From Asterella californica (Eukaryota > Streptophyta > Marchantiopsida > Marchantiales > Aytoniaceae), in contig JAYKYS010000004.1 in NCBI GenBank assembly GCA_036924285.1, positions 620,001 to 684,000 of the forward strand: a stretch of DNA of 64,000 nt, read 5' to 3'. Position numbers and translations under genes: made by a program. How positions within the stretch are numbered: the first letter of the stretch is position 1; every line of letters begins with the position of its first letter. Shown one piece after another: positions 11,600 to 23,631 of this stretch. Under the pieces are notes generated by a model. That model was given only the letters and a program-made list of their open reading frames with translations. It had not been told where the DNA came from and ran no database searches.

Positions 11600-12240
11600 G
11601 AAAAGATCTCGTCCTTGGGTCCTGGGTGATAGTTTGCACTATCACTACTCCATAGAATTGGACCGTCATTAGAGAATGGACTCTGATCAAACTAGACATC
11701 ATCCATATCACTCTCAGAGAACTCTTCAAGTTCTGAAGTTACATGTGGTAAAGTAACTCCGAGAAAACTGGAGAAAAATGATTTGTACTAGATTTTATCC
11801 AGCGAGAGTCTTTCTCTTCCTCAACGGTGATGCAAAAATAGCTAGCCATAGATGCACTAATTCATAGTCGCTGTCATACATCGGGTGCCATTGACTGAGA
11901 TCATCCTGAAGATATAGGACACATTTTCCTTCCATGTCAAATCTTCTCTCCCATCTCTGTTGTACATTTTTGTAGTGGACTGGTCGTACTTGGGACTAAA
12001 TGCAAGTTTCCTTGAACGTTATTTTGTATGTACATCTGCATCACATAGCCATGGTGTCCATAATAGTATTGAGAAGTGTGATGGTGATCACATTTCCATG
12101 ACAATTTAGTCGATCAAGAAGGTGTGTTTTCCTATCAAGGTAGTTACTTGTCTCATTATGTGTCGTTGCTGTTGTCTAGTATTGTGACTATGTAGTCACT
12201 ACCATCTCTTTCAATGTGAGAGCGACCACGCTCGTTGACA
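11600..12240 (-). pseudogene. Unrecognised decayed coding remnant
   Basis: Minus-strand frames show protein-like segments interrupted by frameshifts: LAFSPKYDQS, then QQRWERRFDMEGKCVLYLQD, DLSQWHPMYDSDYELVHLWL and AIFASPLRKRK (about 12,000-11,800). An acidic stretch follows: VTSELEEFSESDMDDV, SNDGPILWSSDSANYHPGPK and DEIFSSQTQDS (about 11,750-11,580). The composition is that of a real protein, but I recognise no family. It may belong to a transposon with the exon-like remnant at 13,364-13,538, which is equally acidic, but they are on opposite strands. Confidence 0.35.
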
Positions 12241-13363
12241 TTGGGTAAGATTTATCTGACCGTAGAATTCGGTAGGTGACATACGAGTTCGAACGATAGC
12301 GGCGTAAAAAATGTCATCAGTTAGTCCAACTTCTCTAAATAGATAACTCATCCTAAGGTTTATTGTTACTATCCTTGGAAGAATGTCACGACTAGCTGAG
12401 ACACGATTCTCTAAAACTCAGAAATATCCTGAATGAACTATACTATTCTTCCTTGGAACTTCTCTCAAGAAACTGAACTTATCCCTATCTCTTTTGTAAA
12501 TATCATTGCATGGATCACAACTTTTGTCTTGGCTTGACTAGGATAAGAAGGTTATTCTCGTGGGACACCGATCTCTCCGAGTTACCTCCTTCATACGTCA
12601 TATCTTCATGACTGTTCTATTCTCTTATCTCTCTCTGATATCTCTATGGATCTTTTCTCTGATTGAACTCTCAATGTGATCACTCTAGCTGATCCCTGAA
12701 TCTTCTAAGGGTAAATTGTGAACCCTCCCTGGATACTATCAAGGTTCACTCCTCATGTCGTAGAGATCTCATGGAATTGTCTTGTACCATGTCAGTTCTC
12801 CGCTGCTCTGGCCTCCCTATTTGTTCTTCAAGGAAGACCTTGGCTTCCTTGAACGCTGTCGTGGTCACCACTATCTTGACAACAATGATATACAATGTAC
12901 TTGACAACATATACTCACGCACACACATACACTCACACTTATATGCACCAGATATGTTGGTATGCTGACTCCTGATCTCTATGAAGGATTTCTAAACTTG
13001 ATTTGAAATATACAAAATTTGACGAGTGTCTGTTCTTATTTCTTGTGGGACTGTTCCAAACACTGGTGTCTGAGATGACCAAAGATACCAGTCTAAATAG
13101 TCACTAGAACGCTAAATTCTTAACTATACCTCAATGACAACAGTCGTGGGTTGTCCTTCCACGGTACTAGTCATTGTACTCTAATTATAGTACACTAACA
13201 TATGTACAAGAGTGCACCAGTGACTCCTTCTCTGACGGAGTCGTTCTCTTTGTCTTCCTGCCACCGCCGTCAAGAGTCTTTACACGACAGATCCATCATG
13301 ATCTCGACCCTCACAGAGATCCTAGGTCAGAGATCGAGACGGACGTTTGACATATCCATGACA
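12241..13363. other. Intergenic, nothing recognised
   Basis: No recognisable protein segment except a short minus-strand piece reading TAFKEAKVFLEEQIGRPEQR near 12,870-12,800, which I cannot place. No repeats shared with the rest of the window were noticed. Confidence 0.3.
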
Positions 13364-13538
13364 CGGGAATGACATATTGTTTAAAACTCTTGATGCCGAA
13401 TGGAAGAGAAGAGCTACAGCAGCAAGAATTGGAATCATGGATATCTCAGACCATGTTGTGGACGAGGAAGACGATGATGAGTCCTCGTCGGACTCAAGAG
13501 ATGAAGAGTCATCAGAGCGAAAGCGAAAGAAGACATGA
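13364..13538 (+). pseudogene. Acidic, NLS-terminated exon-like remnant
   Basis: Open plus-strand frame of about 58 codons ending in TGA: HGNDILFKTLDAEWKRRATA, then ARIGIMDISDHVVDEEDDDE and SSSDSRDEESSERKRKKT. A stop lies immediately upstream and no ATG is available. The acidic run followed by a basic KRKK tail looks like the C-terminus of a nuclear or chromatin protein, or of a transposase-associated ORF. I do not recognise it. It could be a terminal exon or a fragment. Confidence 0.3.
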
Positions 13539-14187
13539 AGATAGTATGAAAGCCACATGATGACGTAGTGAATAACACATATTGCACTTTTACTACATGG
13601 ATGACTGTGTAGAAATCTGTTAGATTTATGTTCTATACTAACATTTCAAATTTTGTTGTAAATTCAGTATCCAAGTCAAAGAATTGCAAGGTATCATAGC
13701 AGCCTGAAGAGCTTTGTTGGGGAATCAGACCGAGTCTTCTCGCACAAGAAGCTCATTCTACATAGAGGACATTTGGTTATTTCTCTTCGGTATGTTTTTG
13801 CTTCTCCATGTTTTCTCAACACAGTGTGCAGTGTTTGCTTTTTTCAGTTGATAAGAAGCTATATCAAGCTGATAAGAAATCAAAATATGTTATAAATATT
13901 AACTGTTAGCTTTACACGGAAATACTAGATCACCTAGACATAAACCATAAGCGGAGTGGCACACTCTCTAAAATACATATATGGGCTGCTGATCAACACC
14001 CAGACGCATTTCATGAAAGGTTTCATTTATTATCTAACCCTTCTCAGCAGAGAGAGTAAGTAATAAATTGAACCCTTGCATATTTACCCCTCCATGAAGA
14101 GATATATGCAAGAAAGTGAATCCTATTGTAATGTGACTATAATGAGTTCCTACGCAAACATCCGGAAGTTGAATACCGAAGTTGTGG

Positions 14188-14644
14188 TGCCCACAAATTA
14201 CAGGATTCAAGAATTTTGGAAATTTTTAAGAATAATAACTTGTTTGTATAACTGAAGAAGCGTTGTTACTTAAGATTACGGCTTCCTTAGAAGGAAGATG
14301 ATCTTAAGGGCTGTTTGTAATAATAAGTTGACTTCTTCGGAAGACGGAAGACGGCGGAAGACGAAAGACGCTTCGGAAGATTGGAACATCTTCGGAAGAC
14401 TGTCTTCGGAAGTCGACTGTACACAATTCGTATCAAGAGTGGATTTGCTTTCTTTTGTGTTAAGAGAGGCTTGGTACGAATCCTGAGTGGCTTGGTGAGT
14501 TGTTTTGTTATTTCGAGAAGTTGGAAGTCGGGGACTAGGCCTGTGCCTCCCGGTCTTCCAAGCTTCTCAAATCGACATCTTCCTAGAGAGACTAGAAGAC
14601 TGGAAGGGTTGGCAAAATGCGCGAGAAGATGTGAGGGTCCGTTA
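14188..14644 (+). repeat. GAAGAC-rich dispersed repeat, short copy
   Basis: TGGTGCCCACAAATTACAGG to GAGGGTCCGTTAC, the same termini as 5,076-6,464 but only about 460 bp, mainly because the GGAAGACG-rich centre is much shorter. Adjacent on the right to the gag-like block at 14.65-17.76 kb. Confidence 0.6.
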
Positions 14645-15287
14645 CGGGTCTCTTCTGTCCGACCCACAACAGCCCATTCCTTCTTCTTCCTGAACTTAGA
14701 AGAGAGTTGTGAGAAGTCTTGCTGGCAGAATTTGGAGAGAATGGTCGAGGGTCATGTCTTTTCATCATGCAGCAAGCTTCTTCTGAGTGTGTATGAGAGG
14801 TGAGAAGTCAGAAGAACAGAGTACAAATGTCTTGAGTCTGTTGTGAGGATAGATTACGTGTAGGAAGCAGAGGACAGGTGAGACCAGTGAAGGGAAGCCT
14901 GGCTTCGGGAGGTCTTCCGAGAACGTTATTGAATCGAAAGCTGTCTAGGGAGTCTTTCCAGAGACCACTGTTACCGCAGGAGCCCGCGACCATCTTCTGA
15001 ACCTTTCCTATACTCTACTTCTCGCATATCTTGTATCTTCTGATAGGAAGTAGGATGTAATGCAAGGTGGGTTGTCTTCTTGGTAATCCATGCGAGGCCT
15101 TGCTTAGTTAGGATTGATTAGATACAGCTCGGAAGACGAGAGCTACTTAGGAAGCATTGTTAGAATCTCAGAAGACGAATAGCTGTCTTCTGGAAGACTA
15201 GATTCGTCTTCTGAGAGTGGAAGCTATACTGTGAGGACTTAGGGAAAGACTGAGCCTTCGACTCACAACAAGTACGTCACTTCTTCT
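14645..15287. other. GAAGAC-rich spacer
   Basis: Between the short repeat and the gag-like relic. It has the same GAAGAC/GTCTTC-dominated base use but no alignable coding segment. It may be the decayed N-terminal gag region that is readable in the minus-strand copy at 8.1-6.9 kb. Confidence 0.3.
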
Positions 15288-16151
15288 AAGGAGTTAGCGC
15301 AGCTGAAGAAGAGCAACCAGGAGTTGCAGGCGCGCTTACAGCAGCGGGACCATGAGGTTCTGCGAGTACGGGATAAGCTCACCGCCCTTGAAGAAGAGAA
15401 GACGACGTGGAAGACTCTGTGGGAAGCCGTAGAAGCGCAAGTTGCGGCCGAGAAGACTCAGAGAGAAGCAGCGGAAGCCCGTGCGCAAGGGTAACTAGCT
15501 CACTCGGTGGAGGCACTTCGGAAGAAGTTTAACTTCACCGCGGGTAGGAAGCTCCTTACCTTAGCTAGAGAGTGGGACGAGGAGTCCAAAGCAATGTTTG
15601 TGGAGAGCAAGGAGAGTATGTTTAGATACTTGGACCGGCAGATAGAGGGAGTGAAGACGCTCTATGGTCTTCCCTTGATCCCGCCATCAGTAAACACATC
15701 TTCTCAAGCATCAGCATCATCGACAAGATCAGACTTGGAGAAGGGGGAGTTCGACCTCGTTGTACACTTGGTAGTGATAGCGTTGGAAGCCGAGAAGAAC
15801 CCGGAACATGCCCCGGAAGACAAGACGTCTTCTGGAAGACAGGAAGGAAGACCGTCTTCCCAGGTATTCCGCGTGGAGGAAGCGACTTCCCCGGACCCCT
15901 ATGAGGTCACCATGGCTTCCAGTGTCGAACTAGTGCCTCAGAAGAGCGAGGAAGCACAAGTCGATCCAGCTTCCCAGAAGACGCTTCTGTCTTCCGAAGC
16001 AGCAGCAGCAGAGTCAGTGATGAACGTGGAGGAGGAGGCCACCTCAGCGACACCCGAGGTAATTACAGGGCTTCCCAGCGTATCAGAAGCCGTTTTAGTA
16101 GTTCATGTAGGAGTAGATCATGTGAAAATGACATCCGAGCCATTAGAGTAG
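15288..16151 (+). pseudogene. Gag-like relic, coiled coil to C-terminus
   Basis: Reads ELAQLKKSNQELQARLQQRD, a coiled coil through EEKTTWKTLWEAVEAQVAAE, one in-frame TAA at about 15,492, then ALRKKFNFTAGRKLLTLARE, FVESKESMFRYLDRQIEGVK and TLYGLPLIPP. An acidic Ser-rich tail ends SEPLE at the TAG before 16,152. The second half (15,507-16,151) is fully open, 214 codons. It is the plus-strand counterpart of the pieces at 6,720-6,480 and 10,149-9,771. Unknown function; I infer gag or a gag-like structural protein of a non-autonomous or decayed LTR element. No protease or RT motifs follow. Confidence 0.5.
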
Positions 16152-17760
16152 ATAGCAAAGCGCAGAAGACCAGGAGCTTGTCTAAACTTAGTAAGTGCCC
16201 AATATGTTATATTAAGAAATAGCATGTCCAGTTTAATTTTAGATAAAGTGACCATGTGGCAGAGTAGGCAGCGCAGGGTAAACAAGCAGATGGCTAAAAA
16301 GGAAGGAGGAACCGTCTGCATGTGGGGTGGCAGCCTGCTGACGGTGCCCATCCCTCCTTGATTGTAGTCAAAGCTTGGAGGGGAACTCTCCCATGCATCA
16401 CAAGGCAGATGCATAAGTAGGATCACAGAGTAGGAATTAGGAGCTCTGCACACACACCAACATCTTACGGTGCAGGAGACTCATGACACATTATACGCTA
16501 CAGAGGTCTGCACACATACAGATTCTACAGTGCAGACAGATTAGCTCTGCTTGATGTTAGACTAAGGGAATTATGCAGGAAGAAGTCTGCATTCTCTAGT
16601 TATCAGCAGCGGCTTGGAGATGTAGGTGTCAGTAGTGGACAGTCTAGGAGCAGGGAACGGCATCCTCGTGCAGTCCTCTTGGCTAGACTGATGTGTCGAG
16701 GAGTAGAAGCAGGAAGTAGCGGAAGTGAGCTTTCCAATGCCAATGTATCTTCTTCTCGGATAAAAGATTGTTGATTTGAGTGCAGACGTCTTGTCCATGT
16801 CTTCTGGGTGGTGGGTTCCTCGAATTTACTTCCAATTATGCATGGGAAGTGTTCTTCTTGAGTGGCGATGACTGTCAGCAGTGATGTAAGTGTAGCTTGG
16901 CTCGTCCAGTAGAGCACTTAGGATCTACGTACGGATGGTCTATTGGATAAGGGATCCCAGATGACAGAGTAGCCAGAGCAGCGAAGAGAAGAAGACAGAA
17001 GTCTTCTTCCCACCACAGAAGACGACATCCTCAAGTAGAAGACGGTGCAATGGTACGCATGTTTGTTGTCTTCCTCTCTAAACTATTACAAGCAGAGAAC
17101 TATTGTTAGTCAGGATCCGGACTAGAAGCCTGTCGGAATCTTAATTTTCTCTTTTTATCATGTTTTGTCTTGTTTGGATTTTCTCTTCTTCCCCATCTTC
17201 TTACCTTCTTCTAGTGAGTTTCCGAGACTTCTGTTGAGCTTCCGTGAAGGTGAATGTCGTTGTAGTGCTGCAGGAAGACCATTTCCGTAGGCAGAAGCCT
17301 GGGAAGGCTACAGGGGGCATACACCCTGTGATTGATCTAACCCGTTGTAATGTGAGTATGAGAGCAAGGTGTAACATCCGTGCTAGTCGACTTTTGTGAA
17401 GCAGCACAGTCTTCTGGAGGTGTGAGAAGACGAGCTGAACCCCCAGAAGACGAGAATCGCTTCGGGAAGACGATATCGAGAAGACCGAAAGAAGTGACCT
17501 GGAAGCAAGAAGATCATCTTCCCGAGATTCTCTGTGAATAGTTGTGTGATATTTTAGTTCCAGAGCACCTTTTGGAGTGTCTGGAAGACGCATGGTTTTG
17601 TGAGAAGACGGGATTCCTAGGCAAAACCCGTGTGTTTGTGTGTTTGAACAGATCTTAGAACTTGGAGCAGCGTTACTTGTACAAATCCTCTGTGGGAACG
17701 ATATCTTGTATACTAAATGGGCAAAAAGAGTAATCCTGCGTCACTACAGAAGTGTGTTGT
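16152..17760 (+). repeat. LTR-like noncoding block of the GAAGAC-rich element, plus-strand copy
   Basis: Aligns end to end with the reverse complement of 8,165-9,770. It contains short direct repeats GTCTGCACACATACAG / CTCTGCACACACACC near 16,445-16,525 and ends CTCTGTGGGAACGATATCTT, then TATACTAAATGGGCAAAAAG. No ORF of interest. Confidence 0.5.
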
Positions 17761-19930
17761 TATCTAAGTAGGACTTGTTGGTTTTCCAGAACAGCATAGA
17801 AGCAATACAAAGTTTGGAGATCATATCAGCTATGGAGATCAGACTGGAAAGTAATAGAGCTTATAGGCAAAGGTTTCTTTTCTAAAATACCATACTACTA
17901 TTCAAATTCGCTATACTCTAGTAGCGAACACTAAGTTTTATCTTAGAATTCGCAGGTTGTTTCTGAGGTTTCTTAAATTAGTTTTGACAATTCGTTCTCT
18001 TTGCATTCGTACATTGGTATAATTTTTAACTCCAGTTTTCCAAAAAATATTTTCTTTATAATCATCATCAGATATAAAAGAGATCTTATTGTACAAAGTA
18101 CATTGCTTCCCGCATTTTGCGATAATTCGACTTAATATTCGACCTCAGTACAGTTCGCTAGTTTTTCCTCGAATGTAGTTCTCTCTGCGATTAATTCTTT
18201 AAGTATTGAATTTAAGTAACAATACAGTAGGTTCAAACGACGAGTCAAGCAATCTACATGTCTGTGACAATCACCGAAGGAAGCACTCGCGGAATTGCCA
18301 TCAAAGGTTTACGGCATCTCCACCGCACACACGTTAACTGGAGAGTTTACGGTAAAATTAGTGTACACGTTATATAAATAGAGTCTCGAAAACATAAACT
18401 TTTCCACCGCCTGATTTTAGGAAAGGAAAGATTCATGGTGTCTAGTAAGTTTCTCCTCGTGATAAATAAATTATTTATGTTTTCAAATCAACAACAAACA
18501 AACCTTACCACGGCTGAACTGGAACTGTATATTTGATAAAATATCTCGGATTTGTATCTTCTAAATCATGTCCGTATGTTCTTCTTTGATGGGTTATGTT
18601 GGGTATTCTCCATATGGTTTCTTCTATTAACAGTTAATATGTATGAAAAATTGAAAAATTAAAAGTTATTGGAAATTTTTAATTTTACATTTTAGGTTAT
18701 TCTAGAATGTATATCTATAATAATTGCGTATTTATTGAAACACAAAATGGACATAGTATAGAATTCTTTAATTAATTTGGGTGTATGATCCAGTGTGCAA
18801 AACCTAGTCTAGTGTGATTCGAGTCAGTGTCCATCTAGAGTTTGCTAAATATTTCTCTTTTCAAGTATTTTTTTCTCTCATTGTACATAATTTATTCAAT
18901 AATTAGTTTGTTTACTTTTTTCCTCCTTTCTAGTCCTTTTTCCTCTCATTGCACATACTTATTCAATAATTAGTTTATGAAGTGAATCATTTAGTGTAGA
19001 GCTTTGATTTAAGTCCTTAACAGATCCTGTCCTCATTGGCAAACTCTATCAGGAAAAGTATTTTCTTAAATTTCTTTATTCGTAAACAGCCAACCCGCAG
19101 AATGAAGATCTCTCAGATACCAGGCATATTCTTAGAGGCACCTGGGCTTTAACAGTACACGATCAAGAACTCCCCCCTTTCTTTTCCTATAACTATAATG
19201 TATTAACTATGCTAACGCATAGCAGTAATACGCACCCCTGATGGGCGGATGGAAAACAATGTCTAATACTGGCGCCTACACGCATGAAGTGAGGATTTCT
19301 CGGTTGTCGAGGTCTTCATAACCAGTAGTGACACTTTTCGTTACACTTCGAAAAGCAGTGCTAACACATCTGTTTGACACCGGAGTGTTTCATGTAACTT
19401 CAAGTGAAATATGGTTATCCGAAGACAGGTCTTAAACCCTAGTACTACCGTCCTCACCTGGACACAACGCCCGAGTGATATAAACGAATATAACACACGA
19501 TGTACGTACTATTCGAATAAAGCACCTAGGCATGATATTATGAAGGGGAGATATCATCTGTTTGAATAAAATAATCAAGGTCTTCAAACTTAACCTAGAA
19601 ATCAGTGTTAGCGCCAAAAGATCTTCTATAGACTTCAGCGTGAACATGTAACAGTTTTAGTTCAACAACGTCAGTTGTTCAATTAGCACCGCTTGTATGT
19701 TTTTGTTAACATCGACTTCTTTTTATCAAGAAACTCAAGATCTGTCTTAGTATTCTTCTCTGTGTAGAATCTCTGTTCGAATTGGTAGTAGCATCATGAC
19801 TCGTGTTTCTCGAGGAACGGCAAAAAAAGAGTTTATGATGAGTCAAAAGTCAATTATGCTTGTCCAAAGTTCTACTTGGACATTTTTATCTTATGAAGAT
19901 AAGATTGATGAGACCACGCTGGTACCATTT
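17761..19930. other. AT-rich intergenic DNA with a short direct repeat
   Basis: No coding sequence recognised. A diverged 38-bp direct repeat (CTCTCATTGTACATAATTTA / CTCTCATTGCACATACTTA, each followed by TTCAATAATTAGTTT) occurs at about 18,874-18,910 and 18,949-18,984. The region just left of 19,930 probably holds unreadable integrase sequence of the Ty3 fragment. Confidence 0.35.
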
Positions 19931-20260
19931 AGAATGCAGTAGCTTGAGTGACGTCTTGAAGATATCAGCTATGCTCTTTCCAAACTGAAACATGTCAGGC
20001 TGAAGAACAAAGATAAGTTTGACAGGACCCGTCGGTTGCGTCCAAAATCTATTCAAGAGGGAGATTTGGTAACAATGCACGACAACAGTATGAAGAACCG
20101 GCATACTAGTACCATCAAGAAGTTTGCAAGGAGATGATTTGGTACATATGTGGTGATTAGTTCTAAGTTCTTACGGTTCAATATCAAAGAGTCTCTCCTA
20201 TGGGGACTATGTAGATGCATGCGGGTCAGAAAAAGAATAAAGAAAATAGAAACTATGTAG
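19931..20260 (+). pseudogene. Ty3/gypsy integrase C-terminal tail fragment
   Basis: One frame, with three internal stops, reads LEDISYALSKLKHVRLKNKD, KFDRTRRLRPKSIQEGDLVT, SMKNRHTSTIKKFARR then FGTYVVISSKF, ending before TAG at 20,260. This is the familiar integrase C-terminal pattern of Ty3/gypsy pol: NKxxFDR, RLRPxxIxEGDLV, then KFARRWFGPYVV, with the Trp of that last motif replaced by TGA here. The upstream catalytic core is not readable. It differs in type from the PHD-bearing element at 41-47 kb, so it is a separate family. Confidence 0.7.
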
Positions 20261-20776
20261 GATTGAGCCTGAAACACTGTTGAATATAAAGATCTTTTCT
20301 GTTGGAACTATTTAGCATTGAGCTTGAAACACGGTACCGTATACTTAGGCACTTGTTTAGCTACCCGTCAACTCTGACAACATACATTTAGTGATGCTCA
20401 CTTTCACATAAAATTACTCTTCACAATTCCGAAGTTGGCCACAAGCTCTTTCAACTTTTTGATCGCATTAATAAAAGAAATAGATAACACCTCGCTTCTA
20501 CTCTCTTTCCTCTTATAACTCACTACAATCCAGTTGTTATTCTTCAAACTTGATACTTCAGTGTTCTTGCGCTTTTGTCAGTATCATCAAATATTTCTCC
20601 CATGTCTTTTATGACGGATTAGCTCCGATGCATATCCACCGACACCAATATAAATTGCAAGTTCTTTGCTCATGAACGAGTATAATTCTTTTCACCATCT
20701 TTTTCCTGCTCGGTTTTAACACACTGCCATAGTGTTGTCTTCAAGATCGTTACAAGATATACTAAGAAGAGATCTA

Positions 20777-21212
20777 CAGTGAAACCTCGTTATAGTCACA
20801 ATCGCATTATAATCACAAATATCAAGAGGACTGAGTTTTCTAACGTAAACTAGGTCTTTATATCACTATCACACTGTATGTAAGCACATATTTTTTGAAG
20901 AATTAATAAAAAGATGTGACTATAGACAGTAGTTTGTTACTTGACAATATGTACGGATTTCAAAACCCTTGTTAATTCCAGATTTTTCATTATCCATTGC
21001 CATAAAATTATAGAAAAAATGAAAATGGTACGGTGTCTGCAGATTTCAGTTGACCTTTGATGAAACCCTAATCTTTATAACATTTTTTGAGAACCCTAAG
21101 ATATATATATGTTAATTACTCATATCTTTTTATTATATGTATATTAGCACAAACATTTATTATCACGCAAGTACAGAGTACCAAGTGTGATGATTATAAC
21201 GAGGTTTCATTG
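20777..21212. mobile_element. MITE of the pogo/Tc1-mariner type
   Basis: 436-bp AT-rich element with terminal inverted repeats CAGTGAAACCTCGTTATAGTC (20,777) and, at the right end read on the minus strand, CAATGAAACCTCGTTATAATC (from 21,212). Both ends are flanked by TA (20,775-6 and 21,213-4), the target duplication of Tc1/mariner elements. The CAGTxxAACCTCG-type TIR is typical of pogo/Tigger-related elements. No transposase ORF inside, so non-autonomous. Boundaries are precise. Confidence 0.85.
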
Positions 21213-21235
21213 TATTGACGACCATGTAGACATCG

Positions 21236-22010
21236 ATATACTGCAAGTTCTTTGTCCCTGTGAGACTTTCCTAAGAAGCAGTCTTGATTCGCCAAGCCAT
21301 GCAAGAACTATACATCCATAAACCAACTGCAAAACTATAAAACCTACATAAATTCAATGCATTGAGAAAGATAGTTGAATACTGCTAATCATTCTCCACT
21401 ATTCTCGCGATAGTTTTTGCGTGTAACTGTAAAACGCAGACAAATTCAAAGCGTTCACGAAAAAAATGCATATAAATATGATATAATAGCCAGAATTCTC
21501 TAATATTTTTGCAGTCTTTCAAGATGTTGTGAGAGCACATTCTCATGGACAAGAACTACACACAGATGAGGTATACCCTAAAACTGTAAAACCGAAAATA
21601 ATTTATAATGTTTCGGTCGTTTATGTTTATGGCCACAGTTCTTATTACTTGGCAAGAGACCTTCAAGATGTATAGAGTAAACATTCCCAGTAACAACTGC
21701 ACTTAGATGTGATAAACAGTGATACAATATGACTCAGATAAATCCAGACCGTTGAGATATAATAGATAAGTTAATTATATATTTGGCCAATGAATCTCTT
21801 CCGTTATCGCGTCAAGAACAAATTCTTGAAGAGATTCATTGACCAAATTCTTGAAGAACAAGAATAACACTCACAGATAAGGTAAACAGTGAAATTGTAA
21901 AATCCAAATAATTTCAGAATGTTTAGAAAAATAGTTGATTATTTGACCATGATTCTCTATTATTTTCGGAAGATTCATTCAGGTGAGCAGATTCTAGGAA
22001 CAGGACCTCT
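21236..22010. repeat. Three diverged tandem units plus a long hairpin
   Basis: Loosely repeated units (around 21,300, 21,555 and 21,860) share AAGAAcTAcACnCAnA, then AACTGTAAAAcC, then AATTnAnAATGTTtngAAAAAtAgTTGA-like sequence. Identity is low and boundaries are soft. Between units 2 and 3 lies an inverted repeat, 21,781-21,801 with 21,828-21,848 (ATTTGGCCAATGAATCTCTT against AAGAGATTCATTGACCAAAT). Confidence 0.45.
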
Positions 22011-22665
22011 GGTATAAGATGAGCCGCATACCAACTGAAACATGCTTAGGGCCCTTATGCACCAGGCTTTTCAGCTGAAAAGTCTGTCAAGAAGTTGTCG
22101 GTCTGATCTTGCCTGATAATCCTGACTTTCCGAAATCACAAACCCATAAGCCTACACGGTTATGCGCACCAAACTTGCTTTTTGCTGGAAACGACTCTCT
22201 GCGAACAAAAACCGTGACATAGCCGATGGGATGATGGCGGGGCTTTGGGTGGGGTTTTGCTGAGTCAGATTTCATGCGTAAGACAGAACGAGATTGCTGT
22301 AGACTAGGCATGCATATTCACCCTAGGTTGCTTTCAGCCGGCCTATGACATTTTTTAATTCCGAGGATTAATTTTTCAGTCGTGGCTGCCTGTTCGGTTC
22401 CATTGCAGTGGCATGTATTTCCCCACCATTATTCTCGGTGGAGTACTTCCTTATCGTTCTGATGGTAAAATATACAGTATAGCGGTGTAGATAAAAAATA
22501 CTTTTATTTGCAGGACACAAGCAAACACGGATACACGAGACCTTCCACACTCGGAAGGGGAAGCCGTAGCTGCGATATAATGTTCAGTACGGGGTACACA
22601 GTAAAATCTACACACTCCCTTATCATCACCCACACGACTGCACTCTATATAGCACGCAAAATCTA
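22011..22665. other. 3' flank of HUH relic R1
   Basis: No gene seen. Presumably contains the right end of the R1 element in its own orientation, but I could not define termini or compare them convincingly with the R2 flank. Confidence 0.3.
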
Positions 22666-23631
22666 CTAGTCGATGAGTATAACAGTCGACTCCTCTGTAC
22701 AGACACATCTCTGAGAACCTGTCCCATGGTGGAAAACTTCACTGAGAGATATATACTCTGGAACAGCACTTCCAATATCAGGATCGGGAGCCGCTGGTCC
22801 CTCTGCAACATGAACAGGTTCGCTCGGAGTCGACGCACCATCCTCGGCTGCAGGTTCTCCAGACTGTGTATAGCGGCACTTGCAATTCTGACACCTTCGC
22901 GGTTCCTGCCAAAAGAAAATATTCTGCACGTCTTCGGGGGTTATCAGCTCCGGGTGCAGAAAAGATTTCCACAATGAGTCGACCCTGCGCACTTGGATGC
23001 CCGCCTGCATAAGCCAACGAGGGGAAGCAGAGTACTTCCCGGATAGAATCATGGAACGCAGGCAACTCCGGAAGGTAGAAGACAGTGGATGGCTAGATTT
23101 ATACTTATTAAACTGCAACGCGCGGGGCAGAATGTTAGCATACGACAGCTCTACCCGATTCTTGGTATCACAGGCACCTAGCAAAGTATACAACTCTCTA
23201 CCGTCGATGAACATGCTCTCAGAGATATTTTTTGTGTGCACATGATGATACTGCTCGCATTCATCCTTCATGCAATAACCAACCATGCCCACAAAAGTAT
23301 GAAGGCCCTTGTTAGTTAAATTTTTGATACAAACTTCCGCACCGAGAAGACGATTCGTTGTCCATCCAAGAGCACTGGTGATCCGCTTCTTCACATCCTG
23401 GGGAGAGTTGGCTGCTATCGCTATAATTCCCTAGTAATGTAGGTGTAGAAGCGCCCCGCCTCTCTCTATGGAAAACACACCAGAAAAGCACTGACTCTGT
23501 AGGAACTCCCCGAGGAGAGAGAAGCAGGACAGCTCCAAATCCCCACCAGTCTTACAGACTGTCACTGACAGTTCCAGATTTTTCTTCGCAGGGGCTACTC
23601 TCTTCGCCCTCGCTTGCCTCCGAAGGAACAT
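22666..23631 (-). pseudogene. HUH endonuclease ORF of transposon relic R1 (replitron-like)
   Basis: 322 codons including one internal TAG (23,433-23,431). Order: basic start MFLRRQARAKR; LELSVTV with KTGGDLE, in the position of HUH motif 1; ERGGALLHLHY at residues 57-66, the HUH (HLH) metal-binding motif; LTNKGLHTFVGMVGYCMKDE with the candidate nucleophile Tyr119 in a YxxK motif (YCMK, 119-122); then RSCLRSMILSGKYSASPRW, a CxxC-like RRCQNCK and a C-terminal PEYISLS. Such enzymes nick and join single-stranded DNA for rolling-circle or replicative transposition. The pairing of HLHxQG with YxxK and no helicase domain fits eukaryotic replitrons better than Helitrons. The TAG replaces the Gln that R2 has after HLHI, so a C-to-T nonsense change is the simplest reading. 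The ATG overlaps ORF1 in the +1 frame. Confidence 0.72.

Noticed and set aside
21064..21105. Telomere-type AAACCCTAA
   Set aside because: Single copy inside the MITE, not an array.
23431..23433. TAG codons in both HUH relics as a sign of a reassigned stop code
   Set aside because: CBP20 and UBLCP1 use ordinary stops, the TAGs fall at different sites in R1 and R2, and TGA stops and frameshifts accompany them. Simple decay explains it.
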